Below are positions 1 to 7,951 of a stretch of DNA of 32,460 bases, in pieces. The notes under the pieces were generated by a model. That model was given only the letters and a program-made list of their open reading frames with translations, searched no databases and had not been told where the DNA came from. This stretch comes from an uncultured Opitutia bacterium. Lineage in GTDB: Bacteria; Verrucomicrobiota; Verrucomicrobiia; Opitutales; Opitutaceae. Each line of letters starts with the position of its first letter. The first letter of the stretch is position 1. Location: assembly GCA_903925425.1 (NCBI GenBank), contig CAIYFD010000132.1, positions 1 to 32,460 on the forward strand, in the 5' to 3' direction. The position numbers and the translations under genes were made by a program.

Positions 1-229
1 AGCCATTCTTGGCCTTGTGGTCGAAGTTGGATTCCGCCGCCACCAAGGCGTAGATAAACGCCGGGTCCATCCGGTAACGCACCGCCCGCGGCTGGATCGC
101 CGCCCAAATCTCGGCCTTCGTCGGCGGCGGCGGTTGCTCGACCACCGCCTCGCGGCGACCGCAACCGGATAGCCCGGCGAACACAAGGCCGAGAGCCACA
201 AAATACAGGGTTGGTCTGATCCAAAGCAT
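1..229 (-). CDS. Lytic transglycosylase lipoprotein, N-terminal part (cut by the window edge)
   Basis: The first 76 codons of a gene that continues beyond position 1. It starts at an ATG (227-229) and encodes a short basic N-terminus, a hydrophobic segment and a lipobox L-S-G-C with Cys23, so it is a predicted lipoprotein. After a proline-rich spacer comes the start of a goose-type/SLT lysozyme-like domain: R-M-D-P-A-F-I-Y-A-L-V-A-A-E-S-N-F-D. The Glu in A-A-E-S (residue 66) matches the catalytic acid of the Slt/MltC family, which cleaves peptidoglycan between MurNAc and GlcNAc to give 1,6-anhydro ends. It lies 250 bp downstream of fabF on the same strand with repeats between, so it is probably transcribed separately. 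The C-terminal half, needed to name the subfamily, is outside the window. Confidence 0.75.
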   Translation of the reverse strand, partial: MLWIRPTLYFVALGLVFAGLSGCGRREAVVEQPPPPTKAEIWAAIQPRAVRYRMDPAFIYALVAAESNFDHKAKNG

Positions 230-302
230 GCCGATCCGGTTTTAACCACGGATTACACGGATGGAACGGATTAGGAAGACACTAATCGGGAATCCAGACC
301 GG

Positions 303-422
303 TTTTTGCCACAGAGGCACAGAGGTCACAGAGGTCGGATGCTTTGGCATCCGGACACTGAATTCCGAAACCAAAAACACCGAGGCTTGGGATCTGTGAG
401 CTCTGTGCCTCTGTGGCAAAAA
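303..422. repeat. Intergenic inverted repeat between the transglycosylase gene and fabF
   Basis: Arms 303-324 and 401-422 are perfect 22-base inverted copies (TTTTTGCCACAGAGGCACAGAG). Homology continues imperfectly inward to about 332 and 393. The central part has its own perfect 7-bp hairpin (336-342 with 347-353, loop TTTG). Just left of it, 244-287 holds a CACGGATTACACGG-type segment and a 6-bp hairpin (269-274 with 282-287). I recall segments of this wording as interspersed intergenic repeats in several bacterial lineages, but copy number here cannot be known from one window. No convincing ORF lies in 230-479. Confidence 0.6.
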
Positions 423-479
423 CGGATCGGCGTAATCACGGCGGACTCACCGAGTCGGCCCTACCCCGATCCATCCGCA

Positions 480-1733
480 TCACACCGCGCGGAAGACCAC
501 CGAGGCGTTCTGGCCACCGAAGCCGAGGTTGTTGCTCAGCACGGTGCGCACCTTGGCAGCGCGGGCGGTGTTCGGCACGTAGTCGAGGTCGCAGTCGGGG
601 TCCGGGTGCTCGAGGTTGATCGTCGGGGCGAGCATGCCGGTTTGGATGGACTTCACGCTGATCACCGACTCGATGCCGCCGGCGGCGCCGAGCAGATGGC
701 CAGTCATCGACTTGGTCGAGCTGATGGCCAGGCGCCGGGCGTGGTCGCCGAAGATGCGCTTGATGGCGAGGGTCTCAAATTTGTCGTTGTACGGCGTGCT
801 GGTGCCGTGGGCGTTGATGTAGTCGATGTCCTCGGGATTCACCTGCGCGCTCGCGAGGGCGCGCCGCATCGCCATCGAGAGGCCCTTGCCGTCGGGGTCC
901 GGCTGCGTGATGTGGAACGCATCGCAGGTCGCCGCATACCCGGCGAGCTCGGCGTAGATCCGGGCGCCGCGGGCCCGGGCATGCCCGAGCGACTCAAGCA
1001 CCATCACGCCGGCCCCCTCGCCCATGACGAAGCCATCGCGCTGGGCGTCAAACGGCCGGCAGGCATGCGCCGGGTCGTCGTTGCGCGTGCTCATGGCCTT
1101 CATCGAGCTGAAGGACGCATAGGCAAAGGGCGTGATCGCGGCCTCGCTGCCGCCGGCGATCATCACGTCGGCATCGCCGCGCCGGATCATGTGGGCGGCC
1201 TCGCCGAGCGCATGGGTTCCCGTAGCGCAGGCGGACACGACGCCGAAGTTGGGACCGCGGGCCCCGAGATCGATCGCGACCAAACCCGAGCAGATGTTGC
1301 CGATCAGCGAAGGAATCGTGAACGGCGAAACTTTCCGCGCGCCCTTTTCCGCCATGACCTTCAGCTGCGACTCGTAGGTCCACATGCCGCCGATGCCGGA
1401 GCCGATCACGACACCCGCCCGATCGGGGTCGGCCTTGGTCATGTCGAGCGCCGCATCCTTCACCGCCTGACGGGCTGCGACGTAGCCGAAATGGGTGTAG
1501 CGGTCGTTGCGCCGGACCTCCTTCGGGTCCATGTGCTCGGCGGGATCCCAGTCACGCACCTCGGCCCCAATCTGGCAGGCAAGCTCGGAGGGGTCGAAGC
1601 GCGAGATGCGGTCGATGCCGCAGCGGCCCGCCATCAGACTGGCCCAGAAGGTGTCGACATTCTGGCCAAGTCCATGGACGACGCCGAGGCCGGTCACGAC
1701 CACACGGCGCGAATCAGGCAGGGAATTCTCCAT
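480..1733 (-). CDS. fabF: Beta-ketoacyl-ACP synthase II
   Basis: A 417-residue condensing enzyme of type II fatty-acid synthesis; it joins malonyl-ACP to an acyl-ACP with loss of CO2. The thiolase-fold catalytic triad is intact: Cys169 in S-A-C-A-T-G-T, His309 in N-A-H-G-T-S-T-P, and His346 in G-H-L-L-G-A-A-G with Lys341 nearby. Length and the N-F-G-F-G-G-like tail (N-L-G-F-G-G-Q-N-A) are normal for FabF. The N-terminus reads V-V-V-T-G-L-G-V-V-H where T-P or S-P is usual after V-V. It follows acpP at 99 bp on the same strand, the common acpP-fabF order, but a terminator lies in that gap. No clear Shine-Dalgarno sequence precedes the ATG. Confidence 0.95.
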   Translation of the reverse strand: MENSLPDSRRVVVTGLGVVHGLGQNVDTFWASLMAGRCGIDRISRFDPSELACQIGAEVRDWDPAEHMDPKEVRRNDRYTHFGYVAARQAVKDAALDMTKADPDRAGVVIGSGIGGMWTYESQLKVMAEKGARKVSPFTIPSLIGNICSGLVAIDLGARGPNFGVVSACATGTHALGEAAHMIRRGDADVMIAGGSEAAITPFAYASFSSMKAMSTRNDDPAHACRPFDAQRDGFVMGEGAGVMVLESLGHARARGARIYAELAGYAATCDAFHITQPDPDGKGLSMAMRRALASAQVNPEDIDYINAHGTSTPYNDKFETLAIKRIFGDHARRLAISSTKSMTGHLLGAAGGIESVISVKSIQTGMLAPTINLEHPDPDCDLDYVPNTARAAKVRTVLSNNLGFGGQNASVVFRAV

Positions 1734-1759
1734 CGGAATGGGGCGGGGAACTCAGGCGG

Positions 1760-1810
1760 AAAAGAAAAAGCGCCCCACCTGCAGCCCGCTCGGGGTACTC
1801 GGTGGAGCGC
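1760..1810 (-). terminator. Rho-independent terminator between acpP and fabF
   Basis: On the minus strand GCGCTCCACC (1810-1801) pairs with GGTGGGGCGC (1779-1770) with one mismatch around a loop of about 21 bases. It is followed directly by TTTTTCTTTT (1769-1760), the standard form of an intrinsic terminator. It would end most acpP transcripts before fabF, giving a large excess of acyl carrier protein message and leaving fabF to read-through or its own promoter. Confidence 0.75.
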
Positions 1811-1832
1811 CGAAAAACAAACGGCCGGGCAA

Positions 1833-2096
1833 TTACTTGGCAGCGGCCTTGGCCTTGATGTACTCGATCACCTGACCGACGTTCTGAAGCTTCTCGGCGT
1901 CGGCCTCGGGGATCTCACCCTTGATCTCGTCCTTGAATTCTTCCTCGAACGCCATGATCAGCTCGACAGTGTCGAGCGAATCGGCGCCGAGATCGTCGAG
2001 GAACGACGCGGTCGGAGTGATCTGCTCTTCGTTAACATTCAGCTGGTTAACGATGATTTCCTTAACGCGCTGATCGATGGTTTTTTGGTCGGACAT
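1833..2096 (-). CDS. acpP: Acyl carrier protein
   Basis: An 87-residue acidic protein that carries growing acyl chains on phosphopantetheine. Ser40 in [11 protein letters not shown] is the attachment site and matches the family consensus. It is slightly longer than the usual 77-80 residues because of a few extra residues around [16 protein letters not shown] and an Ala/Lys-rich tail. The start ATG (2094-2096) lies 27 bp after fabG on the same strand, and a terminator follows the gene. It supplies FabG and FabF next door. Confidence 0.96.
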   Translation of the reverse strand: MSDQKTIDQRVKEIIVNQLNVNEEQITPTASFLDDLGADSLDTVELIMAFEEEFKDEIKGEIPEADAEKLQNVGQVIEYIKAKAAAK

Positions 2097-2123
2097 GAGA
2101 GAAAATCGTGTGGACGCGAGGCT

Positions 2124-2873
2124 TCACATCGCCATGCCGCCGTCAACGGAAAAAACCTGACCGGTGATGTAGCCGGCCTCCTCGGAACAGAGGAATGCGG
2201 TGACATTTGCAATATCAGCCGCCTCGCCAAAACGTTTGAGCGGCACGGCTTCGAGAATCTTGGCCGCGACCTCGGGGTTGTTCACGAACTCCGTGGTCAT
2301 ATCGGTCTTGATGAATCCAGGGGCTACGGCGTTGACGGTGACGCTCCGGGAGGCGAACTCGCGGGCGAGCGTCTTGGTCAGGCCGATCATGCCGGCCTTG
2401 GCCGCGGAATAGTTGGCCTGGCCGGCGTTGCCCATGATGCCGCTGACGGAAGCCATGTTGACGATGCGGCCCCAGCGGGCGCGCGTCATCGGCCGGGCAA
2501 GGTGCTTCGTCCAGTGGAAGCAGCTCGAGAGATTGGTCTGGAGCACTGAATCCCAGTCCTCGGAACTCATCCGGAAAAGCAGGCCATCACGGGTGATGCC
2601 GGCGTTGTTGACGAGGATGTCGATGGTCGGGAACTCGGCGAGCAGCTGTTCGGACGCCTTGGCCACCGCGACACCGTCCGCCACGTCCACCGCCAAGGCC
2701 TTTGCCTTGCCGCCCGAGGCCGTGATGGCCGCAGCGACGGCACCGCAGCTGTCGGCGGACTTGGACACGCAGATCACGGTCACGCCATGGCGGGCGAGGG
2801 TCTCGGCGATGGCCTTGCCGATGCCGCGGCCGGCGCCGGTGACGAGAGCGGTGCGATTAGTGAAGGTGAGCAT
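2124..2873 (-). CDS. fabG: 3-oxoacyl-ACP reductase
   Basis: A 249-residue short-chain dehydrogenase that reduces 3-oxoacyl-ACP with NADPH. The Rossmann motif T-G-A-G-R-G-I-G is at residues 12-19 and N-N-A-G at 89-92. The catalytic set is Ser142, Tyr155 and Lys159 (Q-A-N-Y-S-A-A-K). The C-terminus I-T-G-Q-V-F-S-V-D-G-G-M-A-M is classic FabG. The open frame extends further upstream, but the ATG at 2871-2873 gives the family-standard N-terminus, so I use it. Its place just before acpP and fabF supports fabG over other SDR functions. Confidence 0.94.
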   Translation of the reverse strand: MLTFTNRTALVTGAGRGIGKAIAETLARHGVTVICVSKSADSCGAVAAAITASGGKAKALAVDVADGVAVAKASEQLLAEFPTIDILVNNAGITRDGLLFRMSSEDWDSVLQTNLSSCFHWTKHLARPMTRARWGRIVNMASVSGIMGNAGQANYSAAKAGMIGLTKTLAREFASRSVTVNAVAPGFIKTDMTTEFVNNPEVAAKILEAVPLKRFGEAADIANVTAFLCSEEAGYITGQVFSVDGGMAM

Positions 2874-2901
2874 ATTCTGGAGAGGTCCAGAAGCCAAAGG
2901 T

Positions 2902-2974
2902 CCAAACTCCCAAGAGTCACCGCCGAAAAACCCGGGCGAGCGGATTTCTTTGGCGTTGGGTCGTTGGAGTTTGG
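2902..2974. repeat. Short inverted repeat between the CysJ-like gene and fabG
   Basis: CCAAACTCCCAA (2902-2913) and TTGGAGTTTGG (2964-2974) are inverted copies with a one-base bulge, in the 110-bp gap between two same-strand genes. It has no T-tract on the minus strand, so it is a poor terminator. It may be a decayed interspersed repeat. Confidence 0.35.
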
Positions 2975-2983
2975 TGTTTCGCC

Positions 2984-4150
2984 TTAATAGACGTCCCGTA
3001 GATACCGGTCGTCCTTTTTCATCTGCTTGACGTAGGCGATGGCTTCCTGAGGGGTCATCTTCCCCTGCTCCGCCACAATGGCGTGCAAGGCAACGTCGAC
3101 ATCCTTGGCCATGCGCTTGGCGTCGCCGCAGACAAAAAAGCCCGCACCGCCCGCGATCCAGGACCAAAGCTCGGCGGCATTCTCACGCATGCGGTCCTGC
3201 ACGTAGACCTTAAGGAGCTGGTCCCGCGACCACGCCAGATCGAGCCGGGCAATCTGCTTGCGCTCAAGGTAAGCGAGCCATTCCTCCTCGTAGAGGAAGT
3301 CCGTGGCGCGTTTCTGGTCGCCGAAGAAAACCCAGTTGCGACCGGTGGCGCCGACGGCGACGCGTTCCTGCACAAAGGCACGGAAAGGCGCGATGCCCGT
3401 GCCCGGGCCGACCATGATGCAGTCGCGCGCTGGATCCTTCGGCGGGCCGAAGTGCGAGTCGGACACAAACACCGGCACCGGCGTGGTGCCGGCCTGGACG
3501 CGGTCCGCCATGAAGGTCGAGCACACGCCCGAGCGCTGGAGACCGTTGGTCTGGTACCGCACGATCGCCACGGTGAGGTGCACCTCGGTCGGAAACACGC
3601 GCGACGACGAGGCAATCGAGTACAGCCGCGGCATGAGCTTGCGCATGTGGTCGACCAGCTCCTGCGGGGTCAGGCGGGCGCTGGGAAACTCAGCGAGCAG
3701 GTCCGCGTACTCGTGTTCCGCGAGAAAGGCCGCGAGCTGCTCGTTGGCCCCGGGGACGAGCAACGCCGCCAGACGCGCTTTCTCGGTGGGATCGGTGGCT
3801 TTGACCGAGAGGGTGTTGACGAGCTTCGTCGTGGGCCCGGCCAGCGCCAGACGGTTGGTCAGCGCCTCGCGGAGCGTGATCGGAGCCGAAAGCTTCAGCA
3901 TGGCGGGCGAAACCGGCTCTTCGCCCGTGGCGCGGAGCAGACCCAGCAAGGCGCCAACGTCCTCCGGCCGGCTCGAGGGCTGGACGCCCAGGGAGTCGCC
4001 CGCCTTGTAGGTCAGGCCGCTGCCGGCGATGCTCACGACAAGATGCCGCGTCTCTTTGCCGGACCCGGCCCGGCTCAACAGGCGATTCTCGGTGATACGC
4101 GCAGGAAAAGGACGGTCCTTGGAGTAGGCAGACGGTGCCGGGGTGCCCAT
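2984..4150 (-). CDS. CysJ-like FAD/NADPH reductase domain protein (no flavodoxin domain)
   Basis: A 388-residue protein matching the C-terminal half of sulfite reductase flavoprotein (CysJ) and cytochrome P450 reductase. FAD-binding R-L-Y-S-I-A-S-S is at residues 175-182, G-V-C-S-T-F at 208-213, the NADPH-binding G-P-G-T-G-I-A-P-F-R at 248-257, and the ending D-R-Y-L-R-D-V-Y resembles the CysJ tail. The FMN-binding flavodoxin domain that precedes this in CysJ is absent; the protein starts directly with the FAD-binding barrel. It probably passes electrons from NADPH to a sulfite reductase hemoprotein or a free flavodoxin/ferredoxin, but no such partner lies in the window. It is divergent from the pseudouridine synthase gene across 120 bp. 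Confidence 0.85.
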   Translation of the reverse strand: MGTPAPSAYSKDRPFPARITENRLLSRAGSGKETRHLVVSIAGSGLTYKAGDSLGVQPSSRPEDVGALLGLLRATGEEPVSPAMLKLSAPITLREALTNRLALAGPTTKLVNTLSVKATDPTEKARLAALLVPGANEQLAAFLAEHEYADLLAEFPSARLTPQELVDHMRKLMPRLYSIASSSRVFPTEVHLTVAIVRYQTNGLQRSGVCSTFMADRVQAGTTPVPVFVSDSHFGPPKDPARDCIMVGPGTGIAPFRAFVQERVAVGATGRNWVFFGDQKRATDFLYEEEWLAYLERKQIARLDLAWSRDQLLKVYVQDRMRENAAELWSWIAGGAGFFVCGDAKRMAKDVDVALHAIVAEQGKMTPQEAIAYVKQMKKDDRYLRDVY

Positions 4151-4270
4151 TGGTTACGGGATGAATGAAGCCCGGCCCGGGGCTGGCAAGTTCTCTTTCC
4201 AGTTTGGTAATTCTCCTCCCGAGCGATTTTATAGTAGCAGCGGTTGGACTGCTTCGCGCAAGCTAGCCGG

Positions 4271-5059
4271 ATGAGCGAAGCCGAACCAATCCGCCTGCAA
4301 AAGTATCTGGCCGATGCCGGCGTGTGCTCGCGCCGGGCGGCCGAGGCGTTGATCTATCAGGGCGAGGTCTGGGTGAACAGCAAGGTCGCGACACTCGGCC
4401 AGAAGATCACCCCGGGTGAGGACAAGGTCACCGTCAGCGGCAAACCCATCCGCGTCGCTGCCCAGCCGCGCATCACGCTCGCGATGCACAAGCCCCGCGG
4501 GCTCATCTGCTCCAACGACGACCCGCACCACGCCGAGACGATCTTCACCGTGCTGCCGCGCGAGTTCGCCCGGTTCCGCTTCTTCTGCGCCGGCCGCCTC
4601 GACAAGGACAGCGAGGGTCTGCTCATCCTCACGACCGACGGCGATCTCGCCCACCGCCTGATGCACCCGTCGAATATCGTGGTGAAGCGCTATTACGTGC
4701 AGCTCAAGGAGCCCTTCCCGCGCACCAAGGTTCCGCTGCTCCTGAAGGGCATCGTGATCGAGGGCGAACGCCTGAAGGTCGAGCACGCCAATCTCGTCGG
4801 CGACGGCGGTCCGGTCGCCGAGGCCACCCAGATCGATGTGCACATGCACCACGGCAAGAAGCGCGAGATCCGCCAGCTCTTCACCACGCTCGGCTACGAC
4901 GTGAAGCGGCTCAAGCGCTACCAGATCGGGTCGTTCCCGGTGCGGGGAATCCCGCTGCACGCCGTCAAGGTACTTTCTCCGAAGGAAATCGAAATGCTCT
5001 TCCGCGTGCCGCCCTCCACCCGGCCGACGGCGCGCAAGCCCGCACCCTCCCATGACTAG
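4271..5059 (+). CDS. RsuA/RluB-family rRNA pseudouridine synthase
   Basis: A 262-residue enzyme that converts a specific rRNA uridine to pseudouridine. An N-terminal S4 RNA-binding domain (I-R-L-Q-K-Y-L-A-D-A-G-V-C-S-R-R, about residues 7-55) is followed by the catalytic domain with G-R-L-D-K-D-S-E-G-L-L, where the Asp of R-L-D (residue 111) is the nucleophile. H-H-G-K-K-R-E-I-R-Q-L-F is the usual C-terminal family motif. An upstream TTG (4244) is in frame, but the ATG at 4271 gives the normal S4 start. Overall it resembles RluB/RluE/RluF more than RsuA; the target site cannot be assigned from sequence alone. Its last 8 bases overlap the next gene. Confidence 0.9.
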   Translation: MSEAEPIRLQKYLADAGVCSRRAAEALIYQGEVWVNSKVATLGQKITPGEDKVTVSGKPIRVAAQPRITLAMHKPRGLICSNDDPHHAETIFTVLPREFARFRFFCAGRLDKDSEGLLILTTDGDLAHRLMHPSNIVVKRYYVQLKEPFPRTKVPLLLKGIVIEGERLKVEHANLVGDGGPVAEATQIDVHMHHGKKREIRQLFTTLGYDVKRLKRYQIGSFPVRGIPLHAVKVLSPKEIEMLFRVPPSTRPTARKPAPSHD

Positions 5060-5849
5060 CCCACTGACCCGCTCCCTGCTTGCCACCCTCCTCCTTGCGG
5101 CCCCGTTCGCGTCGGCCGCCCCGCTCGGCGAGGCCACCGGCATCCGCAGCCGCCCTGACCTCGGCGCGCCCGTCATCGGCCAGCTCAAGGCCGGCGACGA
5201 GCCCGTGGCGGCCCCGGGATCCGCGGCCAGCGCGCCCGCCGGTTGGATCGCGGTCGAGGTGCCGGGCCCCGTTGACGGCTTCGTGTCCAATGCCGACATC
5301 ACCAAGTCGCTCGACGTCCGGGTCGGCGCCCCGATTCGGCAGGAGGCCAGCGCTACCGGGACGGTGATCGCCAATGGCGAAAAGGGCGACGTCACCCACA
5401 TCACGGGACTGCGCGGCCGCTGGACGCAGGTCAGCATCGAGCGCAAGCGCATCGGCTACATCCGCCAGCGGGTGATCGAGCTCGATGCCACCACTGCCGC
5501 CACGCCCGCCCCGACCGCCCCCACCCTCGCCGCCCCACTGCTGGACATGGGGCCCGGCCGGGCCGTCAACTCGGAGCGGACTTCCGCCGCGCCGCCGGCC
5601 ACGCTGGCCCGCAGCTTCCAGGGCAAGTTCGCCTCGACCCGCCGCCCGCTGGCCCCGCGTCGGCCCTATGATTTTCAGGTGAACGACGGGACCGGCGAGC
5701 GCTTCGCCTACGTCGACGTTTCCCGGCTCACGCCCGCCGAAACGATGGACAAGTATCTCGACCGGACGGTCATCGTGACCGGTGTCACGCGCTATTCCAA
5801 CGAGGCCCAGGGCCTCGTCATCGAGGCGGAGAACATCGTCGTCAAATAA
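5052..5849 (+). CDS. Exported SH3-like domain protein of unknown function
   Basis: A 265-residue protein with a clear Sec signal peptide (hydrophobic core [10 protein letters not shown], likely cleavage after A-S-A near residue 22). Two segments read like bacterial SH3 repeats: about 24-85 ([16 protein letters not shown]) and 88-145 ([12 protein letters not shown]). An Ala/Pro/Thr-rich linker follows. The last 60 residues ([18 protein letters not shown]) look like a small OB-type barrel. It is translationally coupled to the pseudouridine synthase by an 8-base overlap and sits 7 bp before folD. SH3-like domains often bind cell wall, but no function is claimed. Confidence 0.7.
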   Translation: MTSPLTRSLLATLLLAAPFASAAPLGEATGIRSRPDLGAPVIGQLKAGDEPVAAPGSAASAPAGWIAVEVPGPVDGFVSNADITKSLDVRVGAPIRQEASATGTVIANGEKGDVTHITGLRGRWTQVSIERKRIGYIRQRVIELDATTAATPAPTAPTLAAPLLDMGPGRAVNSERTSAAPPATLARSFQGKFASTRRPLAPRRPYDFQVNDGTGERFAYVDVSRLTPAETMDKYLDRTVIVTGVTRYSNEAQGLVIEAENIVVK

Positions 5850-5856
5850 GCCTCCC

Positions 5857-6735
5857 ATGGAACTGATCGACGGCAACCGGATCGCCGCGGAGATCGCGGC
5901 CGAGCTAAAATTAAAGGTTTCGACCTTCCCCGGCCGCAAGCCGTGCATCGCGTTGGTGCGCGTGGGAGAGGACCCCGCGAGCGTTTCGTACGTCCGCAAA
6001 AAGGAGAAGACCGCGGAGGAGATCGGCATTTCCAGCCGCGTGATCCTACCCCCGCAGACGATTTCCCACGCCGAGCTGTGCGCGCTGATCGACCAGCTGA
6101 ACGCCGATGAGGGCGTCGACGGCATCCTCGTGCAGTCGCCTTTGCCCAAGCAGATCGACGAGCTCCAGATTTTCCGCCGCATTGCGCCGGGCAAGGACGT
6201 CGACGGCCTCGGCACCATGAACCTCGGCAAGGTCGCGCAGGATGACGACACCGGCTTCGTGTCCTGCACACCGGCCGGCATCATGGAACTGCTGGCGCGC
6301 AGCGGCGTCGACCTGAAGGGCAAGCACGTGGTTGTCCTCGGCCGCAGCCTGCTGGTCGGCAAGCCCGTCGCACTGCTCGCCCTGCAGAAGAAGTCCGGCG
6401 CCAACGGGACAGTAACCGTCTGCCATTCGGGCACCGCCAATCTGTCGGTCCTGACCCGCCAAGCCGACGTCCTGATCGCGGCCATCGGCCGGCCGGAGTT
6501 TGTCACCGTCGACATGGTCAAGCCCGGTGCCGTGATCATCGACGTCGGGATCAACCGTGTCGTGGACGCGACGAAGAAGACCGGTTATCGCCTGACCGGG
6601 GACGTGCATTTCCCGTCCGTGGCGCCATTGGCCGCCAAGATCACGCCGGTCCCCGGCGGGGTCGGGCCCATGACGGTTGCCATGCTCATGAAGAACACCG
6701 TGAAGGCCTTCGAGCAGCGCGCCCACCGCGGCTGA
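5857..6735 (+). CDS. folD: Methylenetetrahydrofolate dehydrogenase / methenyltetrahydrofolate cyclohydrolase
   Basis: A 292-residue bifunctional one-carbon enzyme that interconverts 5,10-methylene-THF and 10-formyl-THF. Tyr45 and Lys49 (S-Y-V-R-K-K) match the catalytic pair and K-D-V-D-G lies at 113-117. C-T-P at 137-139 belongs to the P-C-T-P motif, here S-C-T-P. The NADP-binding G-R-S-L-L-V-G-K-P begins near 162, and [12 protein letters not shown] ends the domain. Minor oddities are the L-G-T-M-N after D-V-D-G, where a proline is usual, and G-D-V-H-F for G-D-V-x-F. The start ATG follows the SH3 protein stop by 7 bp; the open frame reaches further upstream inside that gene, but the M-E-L-I-D-G start is family-typical. 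Confidence 0.95.
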   Translation: MELIDGNRIAAEIAAELKLKVSTFPGRKPCIALVRVGEDPASVSYVRKKEKTAEEIGISSRVILPPQTISHAELCALIDQLNADEGVDGILVQSPLPKQIDELQIFRRIAPGKDVDGLGTMNLGKVAQDDDTGFVSCTPAGIMELLARSGVDLKGKHVVVLGRSLLVGKPVALLALQKKSGANGTVTVCHSGTANLSVLTRQADVLIAAIGRPEFVTVDMVKPGAVIIDVGINRVVDATKKTGYRLTGDVHFPSVAPLAAKITPVPGGVGPMTVAMLMKNTVKAFEQRAHRG

Positions 6736-6814
6736 AGCCAAACACGGAGTACTTGTAAACCGCTGGCGGGAAGCTTGCGCCCAAGAGAGCGAACCGTTTG
6801 CCTGTGGCCACGTT

Positions 6815-7948
6815 ATGACCGCCCCAAAAATCTTGGTCGTCGACGATCAGCCGATCAACGTCCAGCTGCTGAAGCGAAAACTGGAGCGCGAGGGCATCAA
6901 AGTCACCACGGCCACGAACGGCTTGGAAGCACTCAGTTCCGTCAGGTGGGATCGTCCGGACCTGATTCTCCTCGACGTGATGATGCCCGACATGGACGGC
7001 ATCGAGGTTTGCCAGCGTTTGCAGGCGGATGAGGCGACGAAATCGATCCCGGTCATCTTCATCACCGCCCGGACCACCAAGGAGGGCAAGATCGAGGGCC
7101 TCGGCGTCGGCGCGGTCGACTACATCACCAAGCCCATCGACCTGGATGAAACGATGGCCCGCGTGCAGACCCAGCTGCGTTTCGTCTCTATCAACCGCGA
7201 GCTTGTCGACCTGCAGCGCCGTTTGTCCGAGGCGCGCCGGGCCGCGACCATCGGCGCAGTCACGCAGGGCATTGCCCACAATCTCAACAATCTGCTCGGC
7301 GTCGTCATCGGCTACCTCGACCTGGTCAAGGCCTACTACGACAAGCCGGAACTCGTGAAAAAGAACGCGACCAGCGTGGAGGAGGCCGTGCTGCGGATCG
7401 TCTCGATCATCAAGCAGCTCAGCACCCTGGTCGTGAAGACCCGCCTGCCCCTGATCGCGGGCGACCTGAATCAACTCATCGAGTGCGGCGTGCAGCGTTA
7501 CCGGAGCGAGTATCGGATCGACGGGCCGGTCACGGTTCAGAATCCGCTCGGTAACCTCGCGATCGACACGCACTACGAGGTGTTCGAGGAGGTGCTCTCC
7601 AAGGTCCTCATCAACGCCTGGGAGGCCTACGGCGACGCCGCCCCCACCCACCAGCGCCCGATCTCGATCAGCACGGAAATCGTGGAAAAGCCGGATGAGG
7701 GCCGCCAGCTGATGGTCAAGGTCGAGGATCAGGGCCGCGGCATCGATCCGGACATCCGCGACCAAGTTTTCGAGCCTTTCGTCAGCTCCAAGCAGACCGT
7801 CGGGGTCGGCATGGGCCTCACGGTCGCCCGCCATGCCCTGCGGAATCTCGGCGGCGACGTGTCCCTCGCCGACCGCCCGGGTGGCGGCACCATCGTCACG
7901 CTGATGCACCCGCTTGACCGGAAGAACCGCCGCTCCAGCGTCGAGTAA
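6815..7948 (+). CDS. Receiver domain-histidine kinase hybrid
   Basis: A 377-residue cytoplasmic signalling protein with the receiver domain first. The CheY-like domain occupies residues 1-120, with acid pair Asp10/Asp11, phospho-acceptor Asp54 (L-L-D-V-M-M-P), Thr84 and Lys106. A helical linker leads to the dimerisation/His box at about 140-210, with His155 in G-I-A-H-N-L-N-N-L-L-G. The HATPase follows: N box around Asn267 (N-A-W-E-A), G1 box D-Q-G-R-G-I at 305-310, F box F-E-P-F at 319-322, and G2 box V-G-M-G-L at 331-335. No membrane segment or separate sensor domain is seen, so it probably responds to phosphotransfer from another kinase. A 79-bp gap separates it from folD, and proC starts 3 bp after it. 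Its targets are unknown. Confidence 0.9.
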   Translation: MTAPKILVVDDQPINVQLLKRKLEREGIKVTTATNGLEALSSVRWDRPDLILLDVMMPDMDGIEVCQRLQADEATKSIPVIFITARTTKEGKIEGLGVGAVDYITKPIDLDETMARVQTQLRFVSINRELVDLQRRLSEARRAATIGAVTQGIAHNLNNLLGVVIGYLDLVKAYYDKPELVKKNATSVEEAVLRIVSIIKQLSTLVVKTRLPLIAGDLNQLIECGVQRYRSEYRIDGPVTVQNPLGNLAIDTHYEVFEEVLSKVLINAWEAYGDAAPTHQRPISISTEIVEKPDEGRQLMVKVEDQGRGIDPDIRDQVFEPFVSSKQTVGVGMGLTVARHALRNLGGDVSLADRPGGGTIVTLMHPLDRKNRRSSVE

Positions 7949-7951
7949 CTC

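Noticed and set aside
261-2549. Long plus-strand open frame opposite fabF, acpP and fabG
   Set aside because: Compositionally odd translation without motifs, crossing three well-supported minus-strand genes and a terminator.
4201-4240. Possible promoter with TTGGTA and TATAGT upstream of the pseudouridine synthase gene
   Set aside because: The spacing of 20 bases is too long and the match too weak to call.
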